A stretch of 64,000 nucleotides of DNA from Armigeres subalbatus (taxonomy: Eukaryota > Arthropoda > Insecta > Diptera > Culicidae): the NCBI RefSeq assembly GCF_024139115.2, contig NC_085139.1, positions 6,047,533 through 6,111,532 on the forward strand, given 5' to 3'. How positions within the stretch are numbered: position 1 is the stretch's first letter; every line of letters begins with the position of its first letter. Made by a program: the position numbers and the translations under genes. Below are positions 38,001-43,490 of the stretch, piece after piece. The notes beneath the pieces were generated by a model. That model saw only the letters and a program-made list of their open reading frames with translations, ran no database searches and was not told the DNA's origin.

Positions 38001-40097
38001 GTTTTGTGATGCCTCCGGTGGTCACATTCGCCCATTCGTTACGAAACGCTTTCGTAAAGTCGCTCTCCAAGCGACGCACCATCTGGCACACCCTGGCACT
38101 CGTGCGACAGCTAAATTGATGACGGAGAGATTCGTTTGGCCAGGAATTCGTAAAGACAGCATCACTTTCGCCAGATGTTGTTTACAGTGCCAACGTTCAA
38201 AAGTTACACGCCACACCCAGTCACCGGTAACCCGGTACCCAATGACGGACTGTCGATTTGCGCACATCAACATCGACATAGTTGGACCGTTCCCTCCAAG
38301 TAGAGGAAATCGCTACTGCCTTACTGTTATCGACAGGTTCTCAAGGTGGCCCGAAGCATTTCCCGTTCCGGACATGACTGCACCAACCATCGCTGAAGCT
38401 TTAGTCACCGGATGGATTGCTCGTTTTGGCGTGCCAACCTACATCACGACCGACCAAGGACGTCAATTCGAGTCATTACTATTTTCCGAGCTAACTCGCA
38501 TGCTTGGAGCAATGCACATACGCACGACTGCATACCACCCTCAATCGAATGGTATAATCGAACGGTGGCACAGGAGTCTTAAGGCGTCGATTCTTTGCCA
38601 CGACACCGAGCGCTGGTGTGACCACCTACCGGTGATTCTGCTCGGGCTGCGGACGGTATATAAGGAGGACATCAAAGCTTCACCTGCTGAGATGGTATAT
38701 GGAACAACTCTCCGAATACCGTCTGAGTTTTTTGTCGACAAGTCAAAGATTTCCAACGAAGTTGAATTCGTTGCTAACCTTCGAAAAGCCATGCGTAATC
38801 CGCGACCGAAGGAAAGTGCTTTTCATGGAAGTCGCAACGTCTTCGTTCATCAGGACCTTCAATCATGCCAACATGTTTTTGTACGGAACGATTCAGTGCG
38901 ACCATCGTTATCACCTCCATATGAAGGACCATTCGAGGTGATAAACCGTTCTAACAAGTTCTTCGTCGTGAAAATGAAGGGACGATCAGCAAATGTTGCG
39001 GTCGACAGACTGAAACCTGCCTACACTCTGGAAGAACAACAATCACCAGGAATTTCTGCATCCTCACCTACTTGCACCGCCACGACTCCATCGACTAAGG
39101 TCACTCGTTCTGGTAGACGAGTTATTATCCCCTTCGCTATCGCTAGATGGAAACCTAGTCTAGGAGGGAGTACTGTAGCATCATCGTCATCATTACCACC
39201 GTCATGCACTGTAGGTCGGTGTGGCAATCACAGCATCCTACCTGAGAGGATGCAACATCCACCGAGGAATGATACTCTACTCCAATAAATTATTCTCTCT
39301 TAGAATCTCACACATTAAACTATTGTATCGATACCTATTCTTTTCCAACACTCTACACACGAACAATTGTACCGAATTGAATTTTATAATAAAGCAGACC
39401 AATTAGTATTAGCTCACTACTCAATCGGAGCACATCTTTCTTTGCCTCATACAAATTAATTGTACGTCGGGCTGATCGCCGAAAGATAATCCCACCGATT
39501 GAAAGAGCACAAAGAATTATAAGGCAGCCTATTGCATGTCATGTTAAAGTGTTAAATTGTAATTGTAATTTTTATTGGGAACGATAACCGGTTAATTTAC
39601 ATTTATTATCGGGTCAAGGAAGGGAAATTATAATAAATTTCTATCTGTGTCCAACCGGGTTAGACTATGTTTGCACTAGGGCCTTGTAACATGTTATTCG
39701 GCTATCTTGATGAGCTTTCTTTTGTCGATAACTATGACATGTTATTTAGACCGTAGGTAGTGCGGTATTACGGGATTTCTCGAAATAACTTGCATTAAAA
39801 AAAAACGATATTTGGGGAAAATGGGCAAAATCGAAAACAAATCACATACCGAATGCATGTTGACCAAGTATCCGGTTCGTTCCTGCGTGTCCTTGACTCG
39901 CTCGTATCCATACTTGAGATCGATTTTGTCATTCTCCTTCGACTGCCGATATCCGATCTCGTTGGTGTCATCTCTATAGGAAACAAAACCATAAAAAATC
40001 ACTAGAATAAACTTCCGAATTTCACTAAATTCAACTGCACTTACCCTTCCGCTTTCTCTGGAATATATTTTCCGGTGTTTTGTACGTAATTTGTCAT
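1604..40097 (-). CDS. POLE1: DNA polymerase epsilon catalytic subunit, 4 exons
   Basis: Leading-strand replicative DNA polymerase with 3'-5' proofreading, acting in the nucleus with POLE2 and two small histone-fold subunits. Joined exons on the minus strand are 40097-40045, 39973-39850, 8055-2143 and 2083-1604. All junctions are GT/AG and keep frame, giving 2189 codons; animal orthologues are about 2200-2290. Exonuclease motifs are visible: Exo I with FDIETTK near residue 265, Exo II with [10 protein letters not shown] near 352, Exo III with SDAVATYY near 453. Polymerase motif A ([10 protein letters not shown], near 618), B (NSFYG, near 805) and C (DTDG, near 852) are also present. A basic, Ser-rich linker separates this half from the inactive polymerase half. 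Two C-terminal Cys pairs of pairs follow, near 2067-2098 and 2129-2146. The ORF starting at 8061 begins with Met-Gln from the intron; that start is false, because family alignment needs the upstream exons. Identification is firm; intron 2 length depends on correct assembly. Confidence 0.93.
2143..8055 (-). CDS. POLE1: POLE1 exon 3, catalytic core and inactive second polymerase half
   Basis: One exon of 5913 nt (1971 codons) without interruption. It holds the exonuclease domain, the whole polymerase fold, the linker and most of the degenerate second polymerase module. A QRRISEMF stretch just before the linker resembles a PCNA-interacting motif (Q-x2-I-x3-F), which is only suggestive. The acceptor TTTGCAG ends at 8056. 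The first codons (TELLNQD) continue directly from exon 2, which ends in NMHS; this matches the NMHPTE segment of animal orthologues. Base composition is clearly richer in G+C than the flanking intron. Confidence 0.95.
8370..8505. mobile_element. decayed foldback MITE copy
   Basis: Arms containing GGAGCAACGCACAACTG (8391-8407) and CAGTTGTGCGTTGCTTCC (8454-8471) are inverted to each other around an AT-rich centre. The same arm sequence occurs in the intact 220-bp palindrome at 50993-51212, so this is an older, eroded relative. Ends cannot be set precisely. Confidence 0.5.
8566..9316 (-). pseudogene. non-LTR retrotransposon ORF1 (gag-like) relic
   Basis: Two minus-strand open frames (9316-9092 and 9090-8560) read as one protein broken by a frameshift near 9091. 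The distal part has a CCHC zinc knuckle, C-x2-C-x4-H-x4-C ([14 protein letters not shown]), as in ORF1 proteins of I/R1-type non-LTR elements, which bind element RNA. No reverse transcriptase follows it, so it is a fragment. The upstream end is cut by the foldback MITE at 9331. The exact clade is not determined. Confidence 0.6.
9331..9484. mobile_element. 154-bp foldback MITE, CTCGCTTAAC family
   Basis: Termini CTCGCTTAAC and GTTAAGCGAG; the arms are inverted over about 65 bp each (ACCTAAGYAACATTTTTTTC and its complement). A 4-bp ATTT duplication flanks it (9327-9330 and 9485-9488). A longer relative with a 4-bp AATT duplication is at 52988-55701. Confidence 0.8.
9680..10090 (-). pseudogene. 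hAT-like transposase fragment
   Basis: A minus-strand open frame (10085-9681) contains C-x-CHSL...A, then an [12 protein letters not shown] stretch about 25 residues on. This arrangement is typical of the catalytic C-terminal half of hAT/DUF4371-type transposases and their domesticated relatives. The reading frame appears shifted near 9770. No start, no N-terminal BED finger and no intact DDE triad were found, so it is a relic. The assignment rests on a short motif and is tentative. Confidence 0.4.
10679..10881. mobile_element. 203-bp MITE with TA duplication
   Basis: Inverted ends CACACTTAA and TTAAGTGTG, flanked by TA on both sides. The two arms are inverted copies of a segment rich in TTCGGTAAATTTCACCGA, so it folds into a long hairpin. 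Tc1/mariner-type by its TA target. Confidence 0.75.
10921..11205 (-). mobile_element. full-length tRNA-derived SINE (Feilai-like)
   Basis: Minus-strand SINE of 285 bp. The B box GGTTCGATTCC is at 11142-11132 and the A-box-like TTAGCTGTGCGG at 11197-11186, giving an internal RNA polymerase III promoter. The 3' end is a (GAA)n tail (TTCTTC on the plus strand at 10921-10938). A 10-bp duplication CGGTTTCATC flanks it at 10911-10920 and 11206-11215, showing a clean insertion. Sequence and layout match what I know of Feilai from Aedes aegypti; this is the best clue to the organism. Confidence 0.88.
12890..14063 (-). pseudogene. Pao/Bel retrotransposon pol, RT tail and RNase H part
   Basis: Minus-strand frames 14046-13435 and 13420-12833 carry the YMDD-type catalytic box of reverse transcriptase (MYMDDFLSG) and the Pao-specific region after it. 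An RNase H-like part follows ([11 protein letters not shown], then [14 protein letters not shown]). Frames are shifted near 13430. Upstream sequence of the same element continues at 19079 after the 5.0-kb foldback insert. The 3' end abuts the hAT-like element end at 12889 and no LTR is seen, so the copy is truncated and inactive. Confidence 0.85.
14487..16230 (+). repeat. left arm array of 141-bp units
   Basis: Spacings of the phrase ACCACTCTGT are 143, 140, 143 and 143 bp over 14561-15130. Unit variants differ by single bases and by small indels around CCCCGGGGGAAGTGGCC. The last units (from about 15790) carry a variant block with ATTTTAGAACCAGCAGCT. Confidence 0.9.
16240..16900. pseudogene. 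captured non-LTR reverse transcriptase tail pieces in the foldback centre
   Basis: Minus-strand translation of 16890-16705 gives the C-terminal reverse transcriptase segment with [16 protein letters not shown] and [14 protein letters not shown]. The same piece lies inverted at 16250-16435. The core between them (16440-16690, minus) gives [10 protein letters not shown], another hallmark of the extreme C-terminus of such proteins. So the palindrome centre is built from two parts of one retroelement tail. Confidence 0.7.
16930..18790 (-). repeat. right arm array of 141-bp units (inverted)
   Basis: About 13 copies of the same unit as the left arm in opposite orientation. One copy near 18400 is shortened (the CCCCGGGGG block is lost) and one near 17985 lacks part of the same block. 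Outside the array the arm ends with about 290 bp that mirror 14187-14480. Confidence 0.9.
19079..20132 (-). pseudogene. Pao/Bel retrotransposon protease and RT start
   Basis: Minus-strand frames give an aspartic-protease-type DUF1758 region ([10 protein letters not shown], then FGWIVCG), then the start of reverse transcriptase ([21 protein letters not shown], split here only by length). Several frameshifts lie around 19500 and 19870. This is the same element as 12890-14063, interrupted by the foldback insert, and continues upstream at 20704 after the hAT-like MITE. Confidence 0.82.
20133..20695. mobile_element. 563-bp hAT-like foldback MITE in Pao
   Basis: Inverted ends TAGGGTGGCTC and GAGCCACCCTA. 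The arms are inverted copies over more than 200 bp (for example GGGCCGTC/GGCGGCCC zones and the AACATTCTGTATTTAATTC zone). Flanks TTGTGGGG (20125-20132) and CTGTGGGG (20696-20703) form an 8-bp duplication with one mismatch, as expected for an older hAT insertion. Confidence 0.8.
20704..20781 (-). pseudogene. Pao/Bel fragment between two insertions
   Basis: Short Pao segment lying between the hAT-like MITE and the 11.65-kb element. It has the HHTLL stretch that follows the zinc-knuckle cysteines of Pao polyproteins. The cysteines themselves lie on the far side of the insertion, at about 32450-32480. Confidence 0.75.
21129..21320 (-). repeat. copia 3' LTR
   Basis: 192 bp, starting TGTTGGGATGG and ending CATTA on the minus strand. 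It differs from the other LTR by a few bases and one indel in the AAAATGAGTTTTATTC zone. Confidence 0.92.
21328..22551 (-). pseudogene. copia reverse transcriptase and RNase H
   Basis: A 407-residue open block beginning at the FLNGTL segment of copia reverse transcriptase. YVDDVLI is the catalytic box. RNase H features follow: the SDADWA motif, then the LSSTEAEL motif with its conserved Glu. The N-terminal part of the domain is in another frame (22709-22527), so a frameshift near 22550 breaks the protein. It ends 8 bp before the 3' LTR, which is usual for copia. Confidence 0.9.
22810..24187 (-). pseudogene. copia integrase region, frameshifted
   Basis: Three minus-strand blocks (24187-23714, 23804-23523, 23394-22810). 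The first has the H-x3-H...C-x2-C zinc site ([16 protein letters not shown], then CESCVAGK). The second has [18 protein letters not shown] sequence holding a catalytic Asp. The third has the chromatin-binding-side linker ([14 protein letters not shown], then [10 protein letters not shown]). Frameshifts lie near 23715 and 23460. Confidence 0.88.
24227..25304 (-). pseudogene. copia gag and protease region, frameshifted
   Basis: Gag ([20 protein letters not shown]) starts right after the primer site. A basic stretch follows, then the CCHC knuckle, then the protease active site [12 protein letters not shown]. Breaks occur near 24940 and 24560. Confidence 0.88.
25307..25499 (-). repeat. copia 5' LTR
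   Basis: 193 bp, near-identical to the 3' LTR, with the tRNA-Met-type primer site starting directly at its inner end (25306 downwards). Confidence 0.92.
26770..26932. mobile_element. 163-bp MITE with TA target
   Basis: Inverted ends TATAGATGAGCGAA and TTCGCTCATCTATA. Subterminal inverted TGACGTCA-containing segments lie at 26825-26832 and 26859-26866. TA duplications are included in the ends. No coding capacity. Confidence 0.75.
27270..27645. mobile_element. MITE rich in AACCCAAATTTGGGT motifs
   Basis: Ends resemble those of the better preserved relative at 60938-61286 (AAACTACCCAA at the left; GTCCGTGTA at the right). Inside are many direct and inverted ACCCAAA/TTTGGGT motifs. Boundaries approximate. 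Confidence 0.5.
27958..29890. repeat. degenerate minisatellite, GGAACTCCTGGAGGAATTCTTGA unit family
   Basis: About 1.9 kb of units alternating GAGGAACTCCTGGA and GGAATTCTTGGA, roughly 12 and 24 bp, much diverged. Units of 12 bp keep frame, so long Leu-Glu-rich frames ([10 protein letters not shown]) appear on the plus strand and Ser/Pro-rich ones on the minus. These are by-products of the repeat and I do not call them genes. The interval between 28270 and 28300 is a T-rich spacer. Confidence 0.85.
29890..30330. repeat. second degenerate minisatellite, AAGGATTCCCGTCGGAATCCGCG family
   Basis: Units of roughly 25-30 bp with cores GATTCC and GTCGGAATC(C/T)GCGAAG, directly adjoining the previous array but with a different consensus. 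Heavily mutated, non-coding. Confidence 0.65.
31294..31899. mobile_element. 606-bp MITE with long inverted ends
   Basis: GAACCGGTGCCAGCGAAAGT at 31294 mirrors the right end exactly (ends at 31899), with GTGGTACATG/CATGTACCAC zones repeated internally in both orientations. ATTT flanks both sides, a possible 4-bp duplication. No transposase. Confidence 0.75.
32040..32155 (+). mobile_element. 5'-truncated Feilai-like SINE
   Basis: Starts in the AACTTGGCTTAGAAACCTCG zone and runs to a (AAG)n tail near 32150; A and B boxes are missing. It is the same family as 10921-11205 in the opposite orientation. Confidence 0.8.
32450..32530 (-). pseudogene. Pao/Bel fragment upstream of the 11.65-kb insert
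   Basis: The minus strand carries the Cys residues of the Pao zinc knuckle (CRNVGCK), immediately upstream of the point where the HHTLL part continues at 20781. Stops appear upstream, so the element is already decayed or truncated here. Confidence 0.7.
32572..32770 (+). mobile_element. partial Feilai-like SINE
   Basis: Contains the GGAAATTGTCTCGACCTCCC, GGCATAAAAGTATCATCGTG and AACTTGGCTTAGAAACCTCG blocks and an A-rich tail with GAAGA repeats; the tRNA-like head is missing. More diverged than the copy at 10921. Confidence 0.75.
33050..33387 (+). repeat. gypsy 5' LTR
   Basis: 338 bp beginning TGTAGCATCATCG and ending near GAAAGAGCAC. It contains AATAAA at 33160-33165 and ATAATAAAG near 33264. 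It differs from the 3' LTR by one extra C near 33245. Confidence 0.92.
33497..34760 (+). pseudogene. gypsy gag, split by a hAT-like MITE
   Basis: Starts at ATG 33497 (MSLEEKSSS). The capsid-like part runs to 33965, and the frame resumes at 34351 after the 369-bp insertion. The CHCC finger is in the frame 34376-34753 after a shift near 34600. The protein would package element RNA, but this copy is broken. Confidence 0.8.
33974..34342. mobile_element. 369-bp hAT-like MITE in gypsy gag
   Basis: Inverted ends TAGACTGGCCCAG and CTGGGCCAGTCTA. Exact 8-bp duplication ATGCCCAA at 33966-33973 and 34343-34350; it fits the hAT preference nTnnnnAn. A CAA microsatellite lies at 34291-34311. Gag is continuous if the insert and one duplication are ignored. 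Confidence 0.88.
34800..36533 (+). pseudogene. gypsy protease, reverse transcriptase and RNase H
   Basis: Protease active site DTGAD at about 34857. Reverse transcriptase: [13 protein letters not shown] near 35545, [10 protein letters not shown] near 35650, then a frameshift before YIDDLF at about 35722. RNase [15 protein letters not shown] near 36185, then a frameshift near 36250 before STYDREL and YTDHKP. It ends at the TA insertion site of the next element. Confidence 0.88.
36534..37847. mobile_element. 1.3-kb TA-target element with GTGGGGYAAGAGT motifs
   Basis: Inverted ends GAGTAGAGTGGGGCAAGAGT and its complement, flanked by TA (36532-36533, 37848-37849) inside the gypsy frame. The end motif GTGGGGYAARAGTRCGCA recurs inside: direct at 36736-36780, inverted near 37443-37490 and 37805-37840. 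An inner zone (36880-37180) looks like a separate MITE (CCCCTCCC and GGGGAGGGG). No transposase. Confidence 0.82.
37850..39173 (+). pseudogene. gypsy integrase
   Basis: Zinc site H-x3-H...C-x2-C (HHLAHPG, then CCLQC), catalytic Asp in [10 protein letters not shown] and TTDQGRQFE, and Glu in NGIIERWHR. This domain appears uninterrupted, about 440 residues, but lacks its upstream partners in frame. Confidence 0.88.
39174..39510 (+). repeat. gypsy 3' LTR
   Basis: 337 bp, near-identical to 33050-33387. It lies about 340 bp from POLE1 exon 2. The interval 39511-39849 shows no further repeat structure I can name. Confidence 0.92.
39850..39973 (-). CDS. POLE1: POLE1 exon 2
   Basis: 124 nt between the acceptor CCTATAG (39980-39974) and the donor GTATGT. 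It encodes [14 protein letters not shown] and [11 protein letters not shown], which matches the conserved N-terminal segment of animal POLE1 (DKMDLRFGFERLK, then TGWLINMH). Frame joins exon 1 after two bases (GG|A) and ends in phase 0, which fits exon 3. Confidence 0.92.
40045..40097 (-). CDS. POLE1: POLE1 exon 1
   Basis: ATG at 40097-40095, 17 codons plus two bases, donor GTAAGT at 40044-40039. No longer upstream frame is available. The N-terminal tail of POLE1 is poorly conserved in the family, so the start rests on splicing logic. Confidence 0.85.
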
Positions 40098-40509
40098 TGT
40101 AATTCACAAAAAAATAACTTCACATAATGCAAACTGCGACTCAAATGTTTTCGTGAAATTGACGAACCTTCGAGTTTTGACAGCAGTTGGGCTGCATTTC
40201 GCGCCTTTCGTGAATAGAGCTGTGCGCCGTTTGTTGTGGTTTGTGCAAGGCGTCGGTGTGGAGTTGTCATCCCCAAACTGCTTGACGAACGATCGTTTGG
40301 TTCAGAGTGGACCGTCTTTTGCAGTGACCAATGCCACATCTTATGATTCGCGACGCTCGCAACTGATGAACAGAAAGAAGAAAGCGCGCATTTTTGTTGA
40401 CGTCTCTTGAGTTGATCTGCGCTGCGCGCGGCGCAAACAAACATCAACAATAACTGATGTGAGGTGCGGTGTTGAGTGTTTAATTTATGGTAGAATAATT
40501 TTCAAAAAA
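40098..40509. promoter_or_regulatory. shared bidirectional promoter of POLE1 and POLE2
   Basis: 412 bp between two divergent start codons; it must hold both 5' UTRs and both promoters. It contains TTTCGCGCC at 40197-40205, a full match to the E2F consensus TTTSSCGC that drives S-phase genes in animals. It also has a near match, GGCGCAAA, at 40430-40437, and a locally G+C-rich stretch around 40380-40440. No TATA box is obvious on either strand. Co-regulation of the two subunits is inference. Confidence 0.75.
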
Positions 40510-42316
40510 ATGAGTGAAATACCAAAATTAAAGGCGCAAATTGTGTCATGGTTTAATATAAGCGGATTTCAGATACGAAGGTGAGTACCAGAAATGATTT
40601 TTTACAAAATTAAGACTATAATTCAACTCTAAAGCAGTCTTTAGTTGGCATGATGGATCAATTTCATCCATTTAATAATTTCCCTATCCCCCTCAACAGC
40701 GAAGCAAGTGTGTTTCTAGCGGAACAAATCGTTTCACTCGCCGAACCGACCCGTAAGCAATGGCTGCAAAACATTGCCGGTCACGTGCAAGGCCAGAACC
40801 TCGATCTACCGGTCGTAGAGAAGAAACATATCGAACTGGCCATCAAGGAAGCGAACAACACCGGCTTGGAAGACAACGAAACCATCTTCAGCGTGATCAA
40901 CGCCTATGACGTTCCCCGCTTTCGCTTCAACGAGGAGAAGAAAAAGTTTTTGCCGGACAGTGGCAAACGGGGCTTCCTGCCGGGGCCGGACGCCAAAGCC
41001 GAATACATTCGGGAGCGATATCTGACGTTGTGGCAGAAGACCAGCCGGCATGAGATGTTCAATACCAGTAAGGTTTCGATGCAAGATGTTAAGCGATTGA
41101 CGCTGAGAAAGATCGAACTGTTACTGTCGACATCCAAAATGAAAGAGGTTCGTGAATCCTTGTTTTTTGTTCCATTTTATAGTCTTAAGTTTTTTTTGCA
41201 GGTGGTAGTCCTTGGCCTCCTGACCCAACTGACCGAAGGTAAATTTTATCTGGAAGATCCTACCGGTGTCGTACCGATTGATCTTAGCGAAACTGTTTTC
41301 TCATCCGGACTGTTCTGTGAGGGCTGCTTCGTACTGGCCAGTGGGACCTATAGCGACGGCACGCTCAAAATCGATGAACTGGGGTTCCCTGTAACAGAGC
41401 CGGCCTCCAGTAGCAGGGCATTCTACGGTACGGTCAACACCTGGGGAGGACGATCCAAAACTCTGCTCAAGTACTCAAAAAATTTGACCGAACTGGAGCG
41501 TAATTCCGGTGGAGATAGCATCGTATTCTTGGCTGATTGTTGGTTGGATAATTCGATAGTGATGAAAAAGTTGACGCAGTTGCTAGTTGGTTACAACTCT
41601 TTTCCTCCACGGGCAATTGTACTAATGGGACCATTCAGTAAATCTAATGACAATCCTTACCATTTGAAGGAACGATTCCAAGCGTTGGGTGAGATCTTGG
41701 CATCATATGACTCGTTAAAAAGAGAAACAGATATAGTCTTAGTGCCTTCTTGTGAAGATCCCACAATAGCCAACATCCTTCCCCGCCCTCCGCTACCACA
41801 ATATCTAACGGCTGACCTAAAAAGAAGCTATCCCCGACTAGTACTGGCAACCAATCCGTGCCGGCTGCAATACTGCACTCAGCAAATCGTAGTTTGTCGG
41901 TCAGATCTGGTCACAAAGCTCTGTCGTAATACGATCCATTTTCCGAAGAGTGGCCAACTTGCCGATCATGTAAGTCAACACCATAGTCATCAACGTTTCA
42001 TGCGGTCATTCTTTAACTTCTAACTTGTCAACGTTTACAGTTTGCCCGTACTCTCATCAGTCAGGGAACGTTGGCGCCGCTCCATCCGATCGCTTGCCCT
42101 ATCCATTGGAACTACGACGCTGCCCTAACGCTTTACCCGCTGCCGGATCTGATAGTCATCGGCGACACCTGCCAAGGGTTTCAAACGACCGAACAAAGTT
42201 GCACGGTGTTGAACACCGGATCGTTCCCCAAGTCCAATTTTGGGTTTAAAGTTTACATTCCGACATCGCGGGTTGTGGAGGATTCACAGATCCCGGATGA
42301 TCACGGTGGGCAGTGA
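40510..42316 (+). CDS. POLE2: DNA polymerase epsilon subunit 2 (B subunit), 4 exons
   Basis: Non-catalytic second subunit of the replicative polymerase epsilon. Exons are 40510-40580, 40700-41147, 41202-41969 and 42041-42316; the product is 520 residues (human about 527). Exon 1 gives the small N-terminal helical domain start (SGFQIRS, completed across intron 1 by EASVFLAEQ). The OB-fold-type region (VLGLLTQLTEGKFYLEDPTG) and the inactive calcineurin-like phosphoesterase domain follow (VFLADCWLDN, PFSKSND, FVLVPSCEDP-like zone, ATNPCRLQYCTQ, NTGSFPKSNFGFKVY at the end). Metal-binding residues of active phosphatases are not conserved, as usual for B subunits. Introns are 119, 54 and 71 nt. The 54-nt intron has a weak donor (GTTCGT) and is in frame, as is an ATG at 40650 inside intron 1. 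Confidence 0.95.
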
Positions 42317-42345
42317 TTTGGACGGTGATGTTCGCAATTATGATT

Positions 42346-42351
42346 AATAAA
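42346..42351 (+). terminator. POLE2 polyadenylation signal
   Basis: AATAAA 30 bp past the POLE2 stop codon; close spacing makes it a good candidate. Confidence 0.6.
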
Positions 42352-42649
42352 CTCCCTTATTGGTTTGCCAAAGTATTTTTTCATAACATTTTCAGGCTTA
42401 TTGCTTTTATCCCAATTGTAACAATAAGTGTAGGAGTTTCAGCTCACATTCGAAGGTCCACACAACTCTCTTGTGTGTGTCAAGTAAATTGTTGTGAGCA
42501 ACTCAACCTAAAATTTACAGGGTTTTTTTTGGGTGGTCTAGTCCGCCAACTACGAGTGTGTTGTTTAAAAAGCTGTCGCTTGCAATTGCAAATTATTTTG
42601 TGGTAGAATGTTAATTGAGAAAACAATTTTTGAGCTTCCAACGTATGGG

Positions 42650-43370
42650 GTCGCCAGCTCATCTCATCATGCTACGTGAATACCCCTGTAGTTGACGAAG
42701 CACAGGAATTCCATCTGACTGCCAAAGTTGTAGAGAAGGACAGCTACATCGATTACTTCCTAACGGTAGAAGAGTCCCGGAACAGAATTAGAATATAGCG
42801 AGGAGCATCGTAGCAGACACCATCAAAGCAGGACAGCACAGGCCAACGAACTAAGAATAAGATTTTGAAGGAATTGAATGAGAAACCAATCTACTACATG
42901 AAAGCGGAATAACAGGTAATGGTAATGGACAAAGAGGACTACGACGAACAAATGACGACGAAATCAACGGAGGACCATACAGGCATTTGAGAAGGATCCG
43001 CTAAGACTAACGGAGAAAACGATAAAGGTGTGTAAGGTGATCATCGGATAAGCTCGAATGAAACCCGGTGGTACAGAGGATTAAAGAATAACTAAAGATG
43101 AAAAAACCCGGAAAGGATATGCGGTTTCATCAGTTGGTTATACCCTACCCAAAACTTGGCAAAACAGTTAGTGAAGGAGTTTTGAAGTTTGCCGAAACCA
43201 TTCCGCACCAGGTCTGTCATCAATAACAAGGAGTTCACCCAGATGCTGTTGTAATCAGGACATATTGCAGAAGAGCACATCATGGTATTATTCGAGGTAG
43301 TGGCATTGTTCCCACGCTTCCAGTTAAAGACGCTCTGAATCTTCTGGAGGATTGGTTGCTAACAACTCAA
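42650..43370 (+). pseudogene. Penelope-like retroelement fragment
   Basis: Plus-strand pieces in shifting frames give a Penelope-type reverse transcriptase context: PTQNLAKQLVKEF near 43140, SVINNKEFTQML near 43215, then MVLFEVVALFP near 43280 and ALNLLEDWL near 43335. The catalytic Asp position is altered in this copy (FEVV rather than FDVV). Upstream part 42650-43000 is open in places but not recognised. Non-functional. The stretch 42352-42650 shows nothing certain. Confidence 0.6.
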
Positions 43371-43490
43371 GACCCAAAAAAACAATTTTTTTGGTTGTTA
43401 AGGGTTTTAAATGTTCAATACAACCTTAACAGTCTATATGTTGATCTGAGGTGTCAGAAGTGGGTTGAACGCTCGCCTGGGTCTAAACGG

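Larger units (their letters stand above)
33050..39510 (+). mobile_element. Ty3/gypsy retrotransposon, CsRn1-like
   Basis: LTRs at 33050-33387 and 39174-39510 are near-identical. After the 5' LTR is TGGTGACCCCGACGTGA (33393-33409), which fits a tRNA-Trp primer site as used by CsRn1/Kabuki-type elements. Gag has an unusual C-x2-H-x9-C-x3-C finger (near 34675) rather than CCHC, also reported for that clade. Protease ([12 protein letters not shown] near 34850), reverse transcriptase (35250-36000, catalytic YIDD near 35722), RNase H (36090-36530) and integrase (37850-39100) follow. Frameshifts near 35690 and 36250 and two transposon insertions break the frames. No target duplication was found. Confidence 0.93.
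8056..39849 (-). other. POLE1: POLE1 intron 2, about 31.8 kb of nested transposons
   Basis: Donor GTATGT at 39849-39844 and acceptor TTTGCAG at 8062-8056. No cellular gene was found inside. The content is almost entirely transposable elements described separately. Parts without a named feature (for example 8056-8370, 11210-12770, 25505-26115, 30719-31290 and 39511-39849) show no gene and no clear repeat structure to me, apart from AT-rich DNA and probable old transposon debris. The other two POLE1 introns are 59 and 71 nt, so this one grew by insertion. Confidence 0.88.

Noticed and set aside
40650..40699. ATG at 40650 as the main POLE2 start
   Set aside because: An upstream exon with a good donor (GTGAGT) supplies the conserved N-terminal residues, and 40581-40699 has intron borders; kept only as a possible alternative start.
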